Shown: positions 35,673 through 44,365 of the stretch, piece after piece
Layout: every line of letters starts with the position of its first letter
How positions within the stretch are numbered: position 1 is the first letter of the stretch
From: Mycobacterium sp. E787
GTDB lineage: Bacteria > Actinomycetota > Actinomycetes > Mycobacteriales > Mycobacteriaceae
Assembly (NCBI RefSeq): GCF_001668725.1
Contig: NZ_LZKL01000095.1
Location: 124,001 to 188,000, forward strand
Length of the DNA stretch: 64,000 nt
Direction of reading: 5' to 3'
Translations under genes and position numbers: made by a program
Notes under the pieces: model-generated
What the model was told of the DNA's origin: nothing
Databases searched by the model: none
The model's input: the letters and a program-made list of their open reading frames with translations, nothing else

Positions 35673-37094
35673 CTAAACCGGGCCTTCGACGAGCGCGGTC
35701 GGCTCCGGTCCATCCGATTCCGCGGCGGGGGTGGCCGCGCGTCCGCGGAGGGCCTCGGCGTCGGCGAGGTCGACGGCCGCCAGGTCGATGCCTTTGGTCT
35801 CGCGCGCGGCCAGGGCGGCGACCGCGCTCACCGCCGCGGTGGCCGCCAGGTACCACGAGATCGGCACCGAAGACTTGTACGTTTCGAGCAGCCGAACCGC
35901 GATGATCGGTGCCAGCGAGCCGGCCACGATCGAGGTGACCTGGTAGCCCAGCGACACCCCCGAGTAGCGCATCCGGGTCGGGAACATCTCCGCCATGGCC
36001 GCCGGCTGGACCGCGTACATGAGGCCGTGGAACACCAGACCGATGACGATCGCCGCCATGATGACCGCGTTGCGCCGGCTGTCCATCATCGGGAAGGCGA
36101 AGAAGCCCCAGGTGCAGGCGCAGAGGGCGCCGATGAAATAGATTGGGCGCCTGCCGAATCGGTCGCTGAGACGGCCGACCAGTGGAATGACCACGAAGTG
36201 TACGGCGTGGGCGGCCAGCAGCCACCACAGGATGACCTTGGTGTTGGCGTGCACCTGCACCTTCAGGTAGGTGATGGAAAAGGTGACCACGAGGTAGTAC
36301 ATGGTGTTCTCACCGAAGCGCAAGCCCATGGCGGTGAAAACGCCACGCGGGTAACGCCTTAACACCTCGAGGGCACCGAGCCGGGTGGTCTTGGAGCGCT
36401 CGGCTTCCTGCTGGGCCGCCAGGAAGATGGGTGCGTCCGTCACCTTCGTGCGGATGTAGTAGCCGATCAGGACGACGACCGCGGACAACCAGAACGCGAC
36501 ACGCCAGCCCCAGCTCAAAAACGCCGCGTCCGACAGCGTCGAGGTCAGAGCCAGCAGCACGACGGTGGCCAGCATGTTGCCGACGGGCACCGCCGCCTGC
36601 GGCCAGCTCGCCCAGAAACCGCGGCTGTCCTTGGGGCTGTGCTCGGCGACGAGCAGCACCGCGCCGCCCCATTCGCCGCCCACCGCGAAGCCCTGGAAGA
36701 AGCGCAGCACCACCAACAGCGCGGGGGCCCAGTAGCCGATCTGCGCGAAGGTCGGCAGGCAGCCCATCAGGACGGTCACGGCGCCGACCAACAGCAGGCT
36801 GAACTGCAGCAGCTTCTTGCGCCCGTACCGGTCCCCGAAGTGGCCGAAGACGAGCCCGCCGAGCGGGCGGGCGGCGAAGCCGACGGCGTAGGTCACGAAG
36901 GCGGCGAGGATGGCGTCGAGCTCGTTGCCCCCGCGCGGGAAGAACACCTTGCTGAACACCAGCGTGGCCGCCGTGCCGTACAGGAAGAACTCGTACCATT
37001 CGACGACGGTGCCGGCCATGGACGCCGCGACCACCCGCCGAAGAAACCCGGGCCGCTGGAACGGATCCGGCTGCAACTGATCAGGGACACTCAC
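35673..37094 (-). CDS. MHS-type MFS transporter (metabolite:H+ symporter family)
   Basis: 473 residues from a GTG with a strong AAGGAGG upstream. Twelve membrane helices; signatures include MAGTVVEWYEFFLYGTAA in helix 1, the loop 2-3 motif GHFGDRYGRKK and the repeat motif GRLSDRFGRRP. This is the shikimate/proline/alpha-ketoglutarate-type MHS family; the substrate cannot be read. M. tuberculosis has PPE14/PE7 and betP in this part of the map. The C-terminal 40 residues are Ala/Asp/Glu-rich. Confidence 0.9.
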   Translation of the reverse strand: MSVPDQLQPDPFQRPGFLRRVVAASMAGTVVEWYEFFLYGTAATLVFSKVFFPRGGNELDAILAAFVTYAVGFAARPLGGLVFGHFGDRYGRKKLLQFSLLLVGAVTVLMGCLPTFAQIGYWAPALLVVLRFFQGFAVGGEWGGAVLLVAEHSPKDSRGFWASWPQAAVPVGNMLATVVLLALTSTLSDAAFLSWGWRVAFWLSAVVVLIGYYIRTKVTDAPIFLAAQQEAERSKTTRLGALEVLRRYPRGVFTAMGLRFGENTMYYLVVTFSITYLKVQVHANTKVILWWLLAAHAVHFVVIPLVGRLSDRFGRRPIYFIGALCACTWGFFAFPMMDSRRNAVIMAAIVIGLVFHGLMYAVQPAAMAEMFPTRMRYSGVSLGYQVTSIVAGSLAPIIAVRLLETYKSSVPISWYLAATAAVSAVAALAARETKGIDLAAVDLADAEALRGRAATPAAESDGPEPTALVEGPV

Positions 37095-37352
37095 CGGATG
37101 GCCTCCTTGGTGGAGCGCCCGCGCGGGGCGCCGACCGGGGTGTGCTGGCGGTGGGCAGCGTACCGCGGCTCGGCGGGCTCCGCCCCTCGGGCTCGAGAGT
37201 GTCGACATGATCCCGGGGATGTGCCGTTGTGCCACCTCGCAGCGACAAGCGCAGGCGTCTCGGCCGGAAACCGATGCGTTGCGACACGGTCACGGATGCA
37301 TACCTATCGGCAGATCACTGGTCACACGAGCCACGCGAATCACTATCGTCAC

Positions 37353-38912
37353 ATGAGCCAACCGCGGACGTCAATGCGACGGCCCCGCCCCTGGAAAGGT
37401 ACGACTTTGACGGCGATTCCCCGAGTCCTATCGCTATCGGTGGCGTCGGTGACCGCCGTCGGTTTCTTCGTGGCGATAGGTCCCGCGCCGTCGGCGAACG
37501 CCACACCCTGCAGCGCGCCGGAAGCCAACGTCGACCCCCCGGCCGCGCCGCCGGCGATGCCCGCGCCCCAGCCGGTCGTCCAACCGCCGACGGGGCGCAG
37601 GCCCTCGCACACGAACGACCAGGCGCCCTTGCCCAAGTTGGGCCCGCTGATCAGTTCTTTCATGAGGCCGGGAGCGGGGGGCCAGCGCTACTCCGCGCCG
37701 ATCCAACCCCAGGCGGGCGTCGTTCCGCCGCCCGGACCCAATCCGCAGCCGCCGGGCATGCCGCAGCCGCCGAACGCCAATCAGCTGCAGCCCAACGCGG
37801 CACCCGTTCAGCCGCAGCCCGCACCCCAGCCGGCCCAGCAACCGGCGCCGCCGCCTCCCGCCAACATCGCGGGGGCACCGACGTCACTGGTCGACTGGGT
37901 GACCGGAACGGACGGCCCCAACAAGACCCTGCAGCGCTTCGGCATCTCCGGTACCGACCTCGGGATCGCTTGGGACAACGGCGATCCCGCCAACCGTCAG
38001 GTCCTGATGGCGTTCGGTGACACCTTCGGCTATTGCAAGGTGCACGGCCAGCAGTGGCGATACAACGTGCTGTTCCGCAGTTCCGACCGCGACCTGTCGC
38101 ACGGAATTCACATCGCCGAGGGTGTGCCCAACGACCGCTACTCCGGCTCGCCGGTGTGGACCACCGGGCTTTCCAAGCAGGTCGTCAATACCATCCACAA
38201 GGCGACGCACGAGACGGGCATCATCCCGACCGCCGCCATCTCCCTCGGGCGAACCCAGTACATGAGCTACATGTCCATCAGGCAGTGGGGCCGCGACGGG
38301 GAATGGAGTACCAACTACTCGGCGATCGCGAGATCCGTTGACAACGGCCAGAACTGGGGGATCTTCCCGAGCACCATCCGCACGGCCTCGGCCGACGCGA
38401 TCCCCGGGATGGGGTTCACGCCCGGCAACGAGAACTTCCAGATGGGCGCGTTCATGAAGGGCAACGACGGCTACCTGTACCAGTTCGGGACGCCGTCGGG
38501 CCGCGGCGGTGCGGCATTTCTGGCGCGGGTTCCCCCGAACTACCTGCCCGACCTGAGCAAGTACCAGTACTGGAACGGCGACAACGGCGGGCACTGGGTC
38601 GCGGCCAATCCCGGTGCGGCAACGCCGCTGTGGCCCGGCCCGGTCGGCGAGATGTCGGCCCAGTACAACAGCTACCTCAAGCAGTATCTGGTGCTGTACA
38701 CCAACGGCGGCAGCAACGACGTGGTGGCGCGGACCGCGCCCACGCCGACGGGACCGTGGAGCGGGGAGCAGCCGCTGGTGTCGGCGTTCTCGATGCCGGG
38801 TGGCATCTACGCGCCGATGATCCACCCCTGGTCGTCGGGCAGGGACCTGTACTTCAACCTGTCGCTGTGGTCGGCATACGACGTGATGCTGATGCACACC
38901 GTGTTGCCGTAG
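37353..38912 (+). CDS. Secreted DUF4185-family protein with proline-rich N-terminal spacer
   Basis: 519 residues from ATG 37353 (ATG 37374 is 7 codons shorter). A signal peptide (basic MRRPRPWKG, a hydrophobic core around SLSVASVTAVGFFVAIG, cleavage near ANA) is followed by ~130 residues rich in P, Q and N (about residues 55-180) and then a ~330-residue folded domain (SGTDLGIAWDNG...LSLWSAYDVMLM). DUF4185 resembles glycosidase-type beta-propellers (GH117/GH183-like); several mycobacterial DUF4185 proteins are linked to D-arabinan hydrolysis. Enzymatic activity here is inference. Confidence 0.85.
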   Translation: MSQPRTSMRRPRPWKGTTLTAIPRVLSLSVASVTAVGFFVAIGPAPSANATPCSAPEANVDPPAAPPAMPAPQPVVQPPTGRRPSHTNDQAPLPKLGPLISSFMRPGAGGQRYSAPIQPQAGVVPPPGPNPQPPGMPQPPNANQLQPNAAPVQPQPAPQPAQQPAPPPPANIAGAPTSLVDWVTGTDGPNKTLQRFGISGTDLGIAWDNGDPANRQVLMAFGDTFGYCKVHGQQWRYNVLFRSSDRDLSHGIHIAEGVPNDRYSGSPVWTTGLSKQVVNTIHKATHETGIIPTAAISLGRTQYMSYMSIRQWGRDGEWSTNYSAIARSVDNGQNWGIFPSTIRTASADAIPGMGFTPGNENFQMGAFMKGNDGYLYQFGTPSGRGGAAFLARVPPNYLPDLSKYQYWNGDNGGHWVAANPGAATPLWPGPVGEMSAQYNSYLKQYLVLYTNGGSNDVVARTAPTPTGPWSGEQPLVSAFSMPGGIYAPMIHPWSSGRDLYFNLSLWSAYDVMLMHTVLP

Positions 38913-38940
38913 CCGTTTGCGGCGTACGCAATCCGAGTGA

Positions 38941-38954
38941 AGTAGTGCACTACT
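38941..38954. promoter_or_regulatory. Perfect 14-bp palindrome
   Basis: AGTAGTGCACTACT is fully self-complementary. It lies 28 bp after the DUF4185 stop and 36 bp before the next start, so it could be an operator of the downstream gene or a short terminator stem without a loop. Confidence 0.35.
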
Positions 38955-38990
38955 CGTGCCCGCCGGCGGCATCCCGCAGACGATCGAGCC

Positions 38991-39278
38991 ATGAAACCCA
39001 ACCTTGCACCACCCGCCCGCGCGACCCGCGTCGGTGAATGGGAAGACTTCGGGGTCGGCTTCCGGGCATTCGACGGCCCCGAGTGGCGAATCAAGCACGC
39101 CACCGGCGATGCGGGACGCGTCGACATCGTGGTGTCCGTCATCGGTGTGCAGTACGCGGACGGCCGCGCGTTGCGCGAGATCATCATCGACTGTCCCGAT
39201 ACCCCGGTCATGACGTTGCCCCAAGCCCGGAAGTTGGCCAGGGCGTTGATGGCGGCGGCGGACTCGGCCGGCGGGTGA
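38991..39278 (+). CDS. Conserved hypothetical protein (mycobacterial, 95 aa)
   Basis: 95 residues. Pattern: WEDFGVGFRAFDGPEWRIKH, alternating beta strands, then PVMTLPQARKLARALMAAAD, a short helix at the C-terminus. Frame choice rests on regular codon use and protein-like alternation. I do not recognise a function. It stands alone between the DUF4185 gene and accessory DNA. Confidence 0.72.
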   Translation: MKPNLAPPARATRVGEWEDFGVGFRAFDGPEWRIKHATGDAGRVDIVVSVIGVQYADGRALREIIIDCPDTPVMTLPQARKLARALMAAADSAGG

Positions 39279-39365
39279 CTCGCGCCCTCATGCGAGCGTG
39301 TCAAGCATGAGCCGAGCTAACACACCAGATGAGCAGCTAGCGCCCTGCGCGGAGGCGGGGCGCAG

Positions 39366-39728
39366 TTACGTGGATGACTCCTCACCGCTCGAGGAGGCAG
39401 GGGGAGGGCGGCCCACGAAGTCATTTTCTGCCATTTGGCGCAGCCGCTGGGCAATGCAGCGGTCTTCCTGAGCGTACTTGCGGTGTTGAGCCGCGTGGCG
39501 CCCGTATTCATCCCGCCGACGTTCGTTTTGCTCAGCAGATTCCTCGTATGCCTTAGCAGTTCGGTCGTGACTGTCCGCGGAGGCGTCCAAACTATCGGCT
39601 GCAGATCGCTGGGCCGCCTGCGCATCTCGCCGTGCATGCTGCGCTCGCTGACTGGCGTGGAATGCTTCTTCGGCGAGCGATTGGGGATCATCCCAGTGGG
39701 CTTCAGCGGGGTTCTCGTTGTCAGACAT
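39366..39728 (-). CDS. Predicted coiled-coil protein (120 aa), hypothetical
   Basis: 120 residues, mostly one long charged Ala/Arg/Glu/His helix (residues ~15-105) with a heptad-like pattern and no membrane segment. ATG 39728 has no strong ribosome site. It may be a small structural or phage-related protein; I do not recognise it. It marks the left side of the accessory region. Confidence 0.6.
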   Translation of the reverse strand: MSDNENPAEAHWDDPQSLAEEAFHASQRAQHARRDAQAAQRSAADSLDASADSHDRTAKAYEESAEQNERRRDEYGRHAAQHRKYAQEDRCIAQRLRQMAENDFVGRPPPASSSGEESST

Positions 39729-40371
39729 GGCCGCGCCTTTCGTTGACTGACGGATTGACTCTAGCGGTGCACGGCATTGAAGGGTGTTTCCGTTCTAAAG
39801 CCGGGCAGTATCAATTCGCCCGCGGGCATCGGAGGTTGCCGAATTCGTGCGAAAGGCCAGTCAACGCATCCCTGGAGTCAGCCAAATTCTGCATCAGGGA
39901 GCTGCCGTCGTGGACTCGCGACTTGGGCTGACGGCACCGCCGCCTGCAGGCGCAAAAGCGCGCTTTGACTCCCGAGCCGAGTGCTTGTTTCCGGGGCCGC
40001 ACTGCATCACTGCCTGAGCTCTGCGCGGCGCCGCAGCCACCGGCACCGACTGCGGCAGTGTCAGCGAGACCCGCCCTGCCGGGGCCGACAACGCCGCAGC
40101 AGATCGTCAACGGCTCCGGCGATTGGATGGGCGCTTACCGCTCGGGCAAGCTCTCGGACTTCGGAGCACCGGCACCGCCTGAACGTGCGCCACGCAAACG
40201 GCGCGGTATGCCCTGGTGATGGCGGCAATTCGATTAGAGGAAGAGCGGCCTGGACGATGGCAGAGAACGTGAGGCCGCCCGGAGCGCAGGACGCCGCGAC
40301 TCAGGCAGGTGCCGGTCAGGCACACGGTGATTGGCACTCGACTAGGTCACCGAACCGCTAAACGACGCTCT
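39729..40371. other. 643 bp without a convincing gene
   Basis: Several short frames exist. One at 39965-40219 (84 codons) ends in a protein-like segment SGDWMGAYRSGKLSDFGAP and may be the 3' remnant of a lost gene. A 12-base palindrome AAAGCGCGCTTT (39955-39966) lies within. I see no RNA gene or mobile element here. Confidence 0.5.
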
Positions 40372-40629
40372 TCACGAACAGAGCGAGCCGCTGCAACTGC
40401 ATTTGCTGGTGCCATCGTTGTAGTAGTAGCAATCCATGGTGTAGCCCTCGCCGGTTCTGATGTCATACGACGTCGTGCGGCACACCGTGTAGTTACCCCA
40501 ATCTGTACATGAGGTGCTAGGGCTTTCGGCGTGGACGGTCGGGATATCGGCTTGAGCCAGCGGTGCTGCGAACATGGCAAGAGCAGCAACCGTGGCAGCA
40601 GCTGAAGCGACCCTAGTCGTGATGGTCAT
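40372..40629 (-). CDS. Small secreted cysteine-rich protein
   Basis: 85 residues from ATG 40629. The signal peptide MTITTRVASAAATVAALAMF ends near AQADIP. The mature part (~55 residues) has six cysteines (STSCTDW, TVCRT, MDCYYY, SKCSCSGSLCS), so disulfides are likely in the exported form. Function unknown. It is divergent from the DUF732 protein gene at 40844 with direct repeats between. Confidence 0.68.
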   Translation of the reverse strand: MTITTRVASAAATVAALAMFAAPLAQADIPTVHAESPSTSCTDWGNYTVCRTTSYDIRTGEGYTMDCYYYNDGTSKCSCSGSLCS

Positions 40630-40703
40630 GGCGTTCCCCGTTGTCAGTCCTTCAGTCGATCTGAGTGTTCCCTGGCGCTCGTCGCTCAAAACGCAGACGG
40701 ATT

Positions 40704-40745
40704 GTCACCCGATCGAATAGTTAATTTGTCATCGGTCGAATAGTT
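40704..40745. repeat. Tandem direct repeat between divergent secreted-protein genes
   Basis: GTCACCCGATCGAATAGTT (40704-40722) is repeated as GTCATCGGTCGAATAGTT (40728-40745), about 24 bases apart, in AT-richer DNA 75-139 bp from the starts on either side. Possible regulator sites. Confidence 0.55.
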
Positions 40746-40843
40746 GGGCTTGATATTAACGTTCAAGTAATCCAGTGCTAGAGGTTTAATTCTTGCCCAA
40801 GCTGGTCAATGCCCACTAGGTAAAACGGTGGGGGCGACAAGCA

Positions 40844-41182
40844 ATGATGAAACGAGCCTTCGCGGCGCTGGCCGCCGCCAGCTTAACGTTGGCGGCCACT
40901 GCCCGCGCCGACGACACAGATGACGCATTCCTGCGAGACCTGCGTAGCCAAAGCCAATGGGCTACGCTAAGTTTCGATTCCAATGACGCTGTGAGCGAAG
41001 CGCACTACGCCTGCGCCAATATCGGCACCGCTAGAGGCGACTCAGCGGTCATGACCGACATCATCCGCAAGTTCATCGACCCAAACGTTGACCCGTCGGC
41101 GGTCGATCTCACTGAGATGCGTGCTTCAACGCAGTTCCTCAGTGCGCCGGATCGGCACTATTGCCCCGGCAAAAAGATGTAA
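40844..41182 (+). CDS. Secreted DUF732-family protein
   Basis: 112 residues. The signal peptide MMKRAFAALAAASLTLAATA is cleaved near ARA-DD. The mature part fits DUF732, a short helical domain common in exported mycobacterial proteins: DDAFLRDLRSQSQW..., a Cys in YACANIG, and a final HYC with the second Cys. Function unknown. It is followed after 14 bp by another secreted protein gene, so the two form an operon. Confidence 0.8.
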   Translation: MMKRAFAALAAASLTLAATARADDTDDAFLRDLRSQSQWATLSFDSNDAVSEAHYACANIGTARGDSAVMTDIIRKFIDPNVDPSAVDLTEMRASTQFLSAPDRHYCPGKKM

Positions 41183-41196
41183 ACGAGGTGAGAACA

Positions 41197-41556
41197 ATGA
41201 TCTATCCGTTTCGGCGACCCCGCGACCGAAAGAATCGAATCATGTGGTTGAAAGCTGTGCCCCCCGCGGCGGTGTTGGTCGCGTGGATGTTGATACCGCC
41301 AACGTCGGCGCACGCGGCGGGGCAATGCACCGACAAGACCAACCCGCAGGCCCATCAGGTATGCATTGCGAACGCGAATGGGCAGTGCGGCGGCATCGGA
41401 ATGTTCGGGGCATCACACTCCACCTGCACTTACCCTGATGGTTCCCGCGATGAATGCGACTGGCACATCACCAGCCTCACCACCGCAACCGGCTCTTGCA
41501 CCTGGTTCCCGACGCCGCCGGATTTCCCTATTGGCCCACCGCCGCCAGCGCCGTGA
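41197..41556 (+). CDS. Secreted cysteine-rich hypothetical protein
   Basis: 119 residues; GAGGTGAG precedes ATG 41197. A basic N-terminus (FRRPRDRKNRIMW), then a hydrophobic core (AVPPAAVLVAWMLIPP) and an AHA cleavage site form a signal peptide. The mature part has six cysteines (QCTDK, QVCIAN, GQCGG, STCTYP, DECDW, SCTWFP) and ends in a Pro tail. This resembles small exported mycobacterial proteins of unknown role. It is likely co-expressed with the DUF732 gene. Confidence 0.7.
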   Translation: MIYPFRRPRDRKNRIMWLKAVPPAAVLVAWMLIPPTSAHAAGQCTDKTNPQAHQVCIANANGQCGGIGMFGASHSTCTYPDGSRDECDWHITSLTTATGSCTWFPTPPDFPIGPPPPAP

Positions 41557-41975
41557 CCACATTTTGCCCAGTTTCGAGCAAGGGCCGGACGGCACCGGCA
41601 ACCACCCCCCATCTCTTTTGGTAGCGAAGCCACCGGCCCACCATGCGAAGCCGACTGGGAGTGCCGCCGGGCACTGGGGCAATCCGGTCAACTTGCTGAC
41701 GCACGCTGTGCATCAACCCAACCGCGCAACACCCCACGGGATGGCGTGTGGTGCGAACGCTGCCCCATGCGCAACACGCCCCGCTCGCCGCTCACCAAAC
41801 AAAACAGCGACACAACCCACACTGAGCGACCATCCGATCAGCACCGACCCTGCGACGGGGCGCTGATCACCCTCCCCCGGTCCACCCCCCCCAGGCGGCC
41901 CATGGCCGAAACAGGTGATCCGGCTGCGCACGCATAAACGCAGGTCGTCGCCGGTGGGGCTGATATGCTGGGCTG
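41557..41975. other. 419 bp without a convincing gene
   Basis: Short frames on both strands lack protein-like character. TATGCT at about 41961-41966, close to the next start, could be a -10 element. I see no further feature. Confidence 0.5.
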
Positions 41976-42406
41976 ATGGCTGTCAAGAGACCGAAAACCA
42001 AAGAGGCGCAACGGCTTTTGGCCGCGCTGAATGTCGAGCTTGCGGCATCTGCGAAAGCGTCTGGGGAGCAACTGGAATGGACGGCGGCCGAGCAGGACAT
42101 CTTGTCCATGATTGGTGCGGCGGTTGACCGGCGTGTGGAGTTGTCGGCGGCGTACAAGGCGTGTGAGACGACGGCGGGGTTGCCGAGGTCAAGGGAACGA
42201 CTTCGGAGCCTGGGCTGGACGTGGACACCGCGTATGGGCAACTGCTTCGAAGGATGCGAGATCAGCAAGAGCGAGTTCGATACGCCTTGGTCGTGCCTGA
42301 ATCTGCTCGACGGTCTGCTCTCCGTGTCTCGGATGAAGTGCGACGGCTGTTGGGAATCGAAGTTTGGACGGTCGACGAGGCCGGCACCGTCCAACTCGTG
42401 GAATGA
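41976..42406 (+). pseudogene. Fused gene remnants: terminase-small-subunit-like start, EVKG-type protein end
   Basis: From ATG 41976 the frame reads like a phage terminase-small-subunit or mycobacterial hypothetical protein (MAVKRPKTKEAQRLLAALNV...SAAYKACET) up to about 42172. It then loses protein character. In another frame, from about 42182, a different protein-like end appears: AEVKGTTSEPGLDVDTAYGQ, LLRRMRDQQERVRYALVVPE, ending at 42406. This looks like a deletion that joined the 5' part of one gene to the 3' part of another. No function is expected. Confidence 0.55.
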
Positions 42407-42429
42407 CGCTGGTCGACTTGCGAGCGGAT

Positions 42430-43369
42430 TCAGACGCCAGTGCGGTAGTCATAGGCGATGGGTACCAGACCGCCCTCGTTAATCTCCCACGGCATAACAA
42501 GAATTAACTCTCCGCCGGTTGCAACTGGTCGACCGCCACTCCGATCAAGGACGATGTTGCGAACAACCGCGAGGGCGTTGTTCGGATACTCCACTCGGTG
42601 GAGATTGACCTCGTTCCTCGTCAAGACAACCGCTGCACCATCCGTGGTCGTGCCCTTCACCTCGATCTTGATGACTTGTTGACCATTGCTCGCCCGCACG
42701 TCGTAGGAGTCATACGTTCCGACATCCTCAGTCCTGTAACCCAACTCATCCTCGAAGTGCTCGCGGGTCACGAAAACCGCTCGCATCTCGATCGCCAGAT
42801 TCTCCTCTGCGGTGAGGCGTCTACCGAACTTGCGTCGCGGATTACTCACCGACTCGACCGCAGCGATCGCGTCCGCGACCTCAGAGGATTCATCGGCTCT
42901 CGCGACGGACCTCAGATCAGCTAATCCAAGTTGCTCCAATAGCGGGGAAAACCCCGGTTCGCTCCCTACCAACGTGGCGATCACGTCGACCGCTATCCCA
43001 GCGAAGCCTTTGCCCCCACCTTGGTAGGAGGCGTCACCGTCGGGGATGCGGTTGTACATCAACTCCGATAGACCAGCGCGGAGATTGAGCGACTTTACGT
43101 CTGATTCGCTGACTGATGTCGCGCCCGACGGCTTCTCCAACTCCCACAGCATCGATCCGTCTAGCGCTCTCCAAGGCATGACGGGGTCCGGCGCGGCCTG
43201 CGCAACCGCGAACGGCGCAAGGATTTGCGCTAGCTCGGCACGGACCTGGTTGAACGGGGACCATGCGGGGCAGCCCAGATCGTGCTCGGGCAATAGCCCA
43301 TAGGAGTACGACGTACTGGTATGCGGCTGGCTTGCCATGGGTTCGATCGACACGCAGTTGAGTGATGCC
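42430..43369 (-). pseudogene. ScoMcrA-like sulfur-binding domain plus DUF3883 nuclease-like protein, frameshifted
   Basis: The main frame gives ~300 residues. Its first half matches the DNA phosphorothioate-binding domain of ScoMcrA-type type IV restriction enzymes (FNQVRAELAQILAPF, DGSMLWELE). Its C-terminal ~110 residues are DUF3883/NOV_C (EENLAIEMRAVFVTREHFE, then YDVRASNG...IEVKGTTTDG), a PD-(D/E)xK-like fold. The expected first helix, GKPAAYQYVVLLWAIARA, is encoded just upstream in another frame. Dropping one G from the run at 43256-43259 would join them. If that shift is genuine, the protein is broken. ATG 43338 or 43425 could start the shortened frame. Confidence 0.62.
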
Positions 43370-43657
43370 CTATAGCAATCCCCTGTCGACGTAGAACCCC
43401 AGCCGTTCGAGGACTCGTACGACACTCTCCTCGCCGCCGGTGAACTCCCGGCGAGTTAGGTACTCGCGCCCATCGCCCAGACCGTGCGCTATCCCCACGA
43501 CCGCCTTGGAGTCGTAAAACTTGCCCCTGTAGATCAGTCGGAGGTACTTGGCTGGCCCGAAGTGAAGCTCGTCGAGAAGTCTCGGACCTTCGACGGGATC
43601 GTCCAATAGAGCAATCGCGCCGAGCACATCTTCATGCCGAACATCGCCTAACGCCAT
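43370..43657 (-). CDS. ScoMcrA-type N-terminal head domain protein
   Basis: 95 residues from ATG 43657, preceded by GATGAGG and a TACGAT -10-like box. The pattern VLGAIALLDDPVEG, LHFGPAKYLRLIYRGKFYDS, KAVVGIAHGLGDGREYL, FTGGEESVVRVLERLGF matches the head domain found at the N-terminus of ScoMcrA-like restriction enzymes. It ends at an amber codon, and the same frame continues beyond it into the sulfur-binding domain's first helix. The two parts may thus be one gene split by a stop, or two genes as in some strains. Confidence 0.65.
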   Translation of the reverse strand: MALGDVRHEDVLGAIALLDDPVEGPRLLDELHFGPAKYLRLIYRGKFYDSKAVVGIAHGLGDGREYLTRREFTGGEESVVRVLERLGFYVDRGLL

Positions 43658-43945
43658 TACCTCATCGTATGAAGCGCCAATGCCAGCCCCACCAGCCCTA
43701 GGGCGTCCACCAAGGCGGGATCGTGGCGATCCAACCCGCCAAGGGCGGATCGCTTCGCTTTCAATCTCGCCCTCACCGGGACAGTCGCCGACGCCGTGCC
43801 GCGCGGTCGGGTGGTGCTGCTGGTGATCTTTCATGACGGAGTGCCAGTGCTATGTCACAAAATCCTCCAAGTAGGTTTCCCGTGGCTGTACGGCCCTGAC
43901 CAGCAGTTACCAGCGCTTGTCGGTGCAATGTCGTAACGTTGGGGC

Positions 43946-44365
43946 GTGGCTGAGCGCAGGATTATCTTCGCCTACTGCTCCGAGGGCCCATACAGGCACT
44001 TGACGCGCACCTTGGCGTCTGGAACGACATGGATACCGTGGGGCTATCGCTCCTGTCAGTTCGCCCCTGAAACTGTCCAATCGCTTCGTCATGGCGAAAT
44101 AGGGGAGTTATGGGAAGTCGACAACACGCGCCACCCACAAAATGCCCGTCTTGCAGCCGTTGTTCGGCTAGATTTCTTCACGCGTACAGGTGACTACGTA
44201 CCACTCACGTTAACTGTGGAGGATCTGCCGGGCCTGGCCACCGAGGCAGCTGTGCTAAAGGCAGTCGGTGCCGGGCATCTTGTTAGCGATTATGGGGGCG
44301 GCGCTGACTTTGACGTCAAACGGCAAATACGAACCTCGCCAACACTTGAGCGCAAGGCGCTTTAA
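43946..44365 (+). CDS. Unknown protein, first gene of a three-gene cassette
   Basis: 139 residues from GTG. Pattern MAERRIIFAYCSEGPYRHLT, then RLDFFTRTGDYVPLTLTVED; the first ~115 residues look folded with mixed strands and helices. I do not recognise the family. Its last ~98 bases overlap the methyltransferase frame, so the cassette may be translationally coupled, or the two frames may once have been one. GC is lower than in the core genes. It lies ~290 bp from the divergent head-domain gene. Confidence 0.6.
   Translation: MAERRIIFAYCSEGPYRHLTRTLASGTTWIPWGYRSCQFAPETVQSLRHGEIGELWEVDNTRHPQNARLAAVVRLDFFTRTGDYVPLTLTVEDLPGLATEAAVLKAVGAGHLVSDYGGGADFDVKRQIRTSPTLERKAL

Noticed and set aside
36639..38912. 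757-codon start for the DUF4185 protein
   Set aside because: The first ~238 codons are antisense to the MFS gene. The signal peptide begins at 37353 or 37374.
39955..39966. AAAGCGCGCTTT palindrome as a fourth hairpin repeat
   Set aside because: It shares only CGCAAAAG with the repeat and lacks the GCAGAC and GCCCC parts. It is not at a gene end.
39965..40219. 84-codon frame as a gene
   Set aside because: Only its end looks protein-like, with no start context. Noted as a possible remnant in the gap description.
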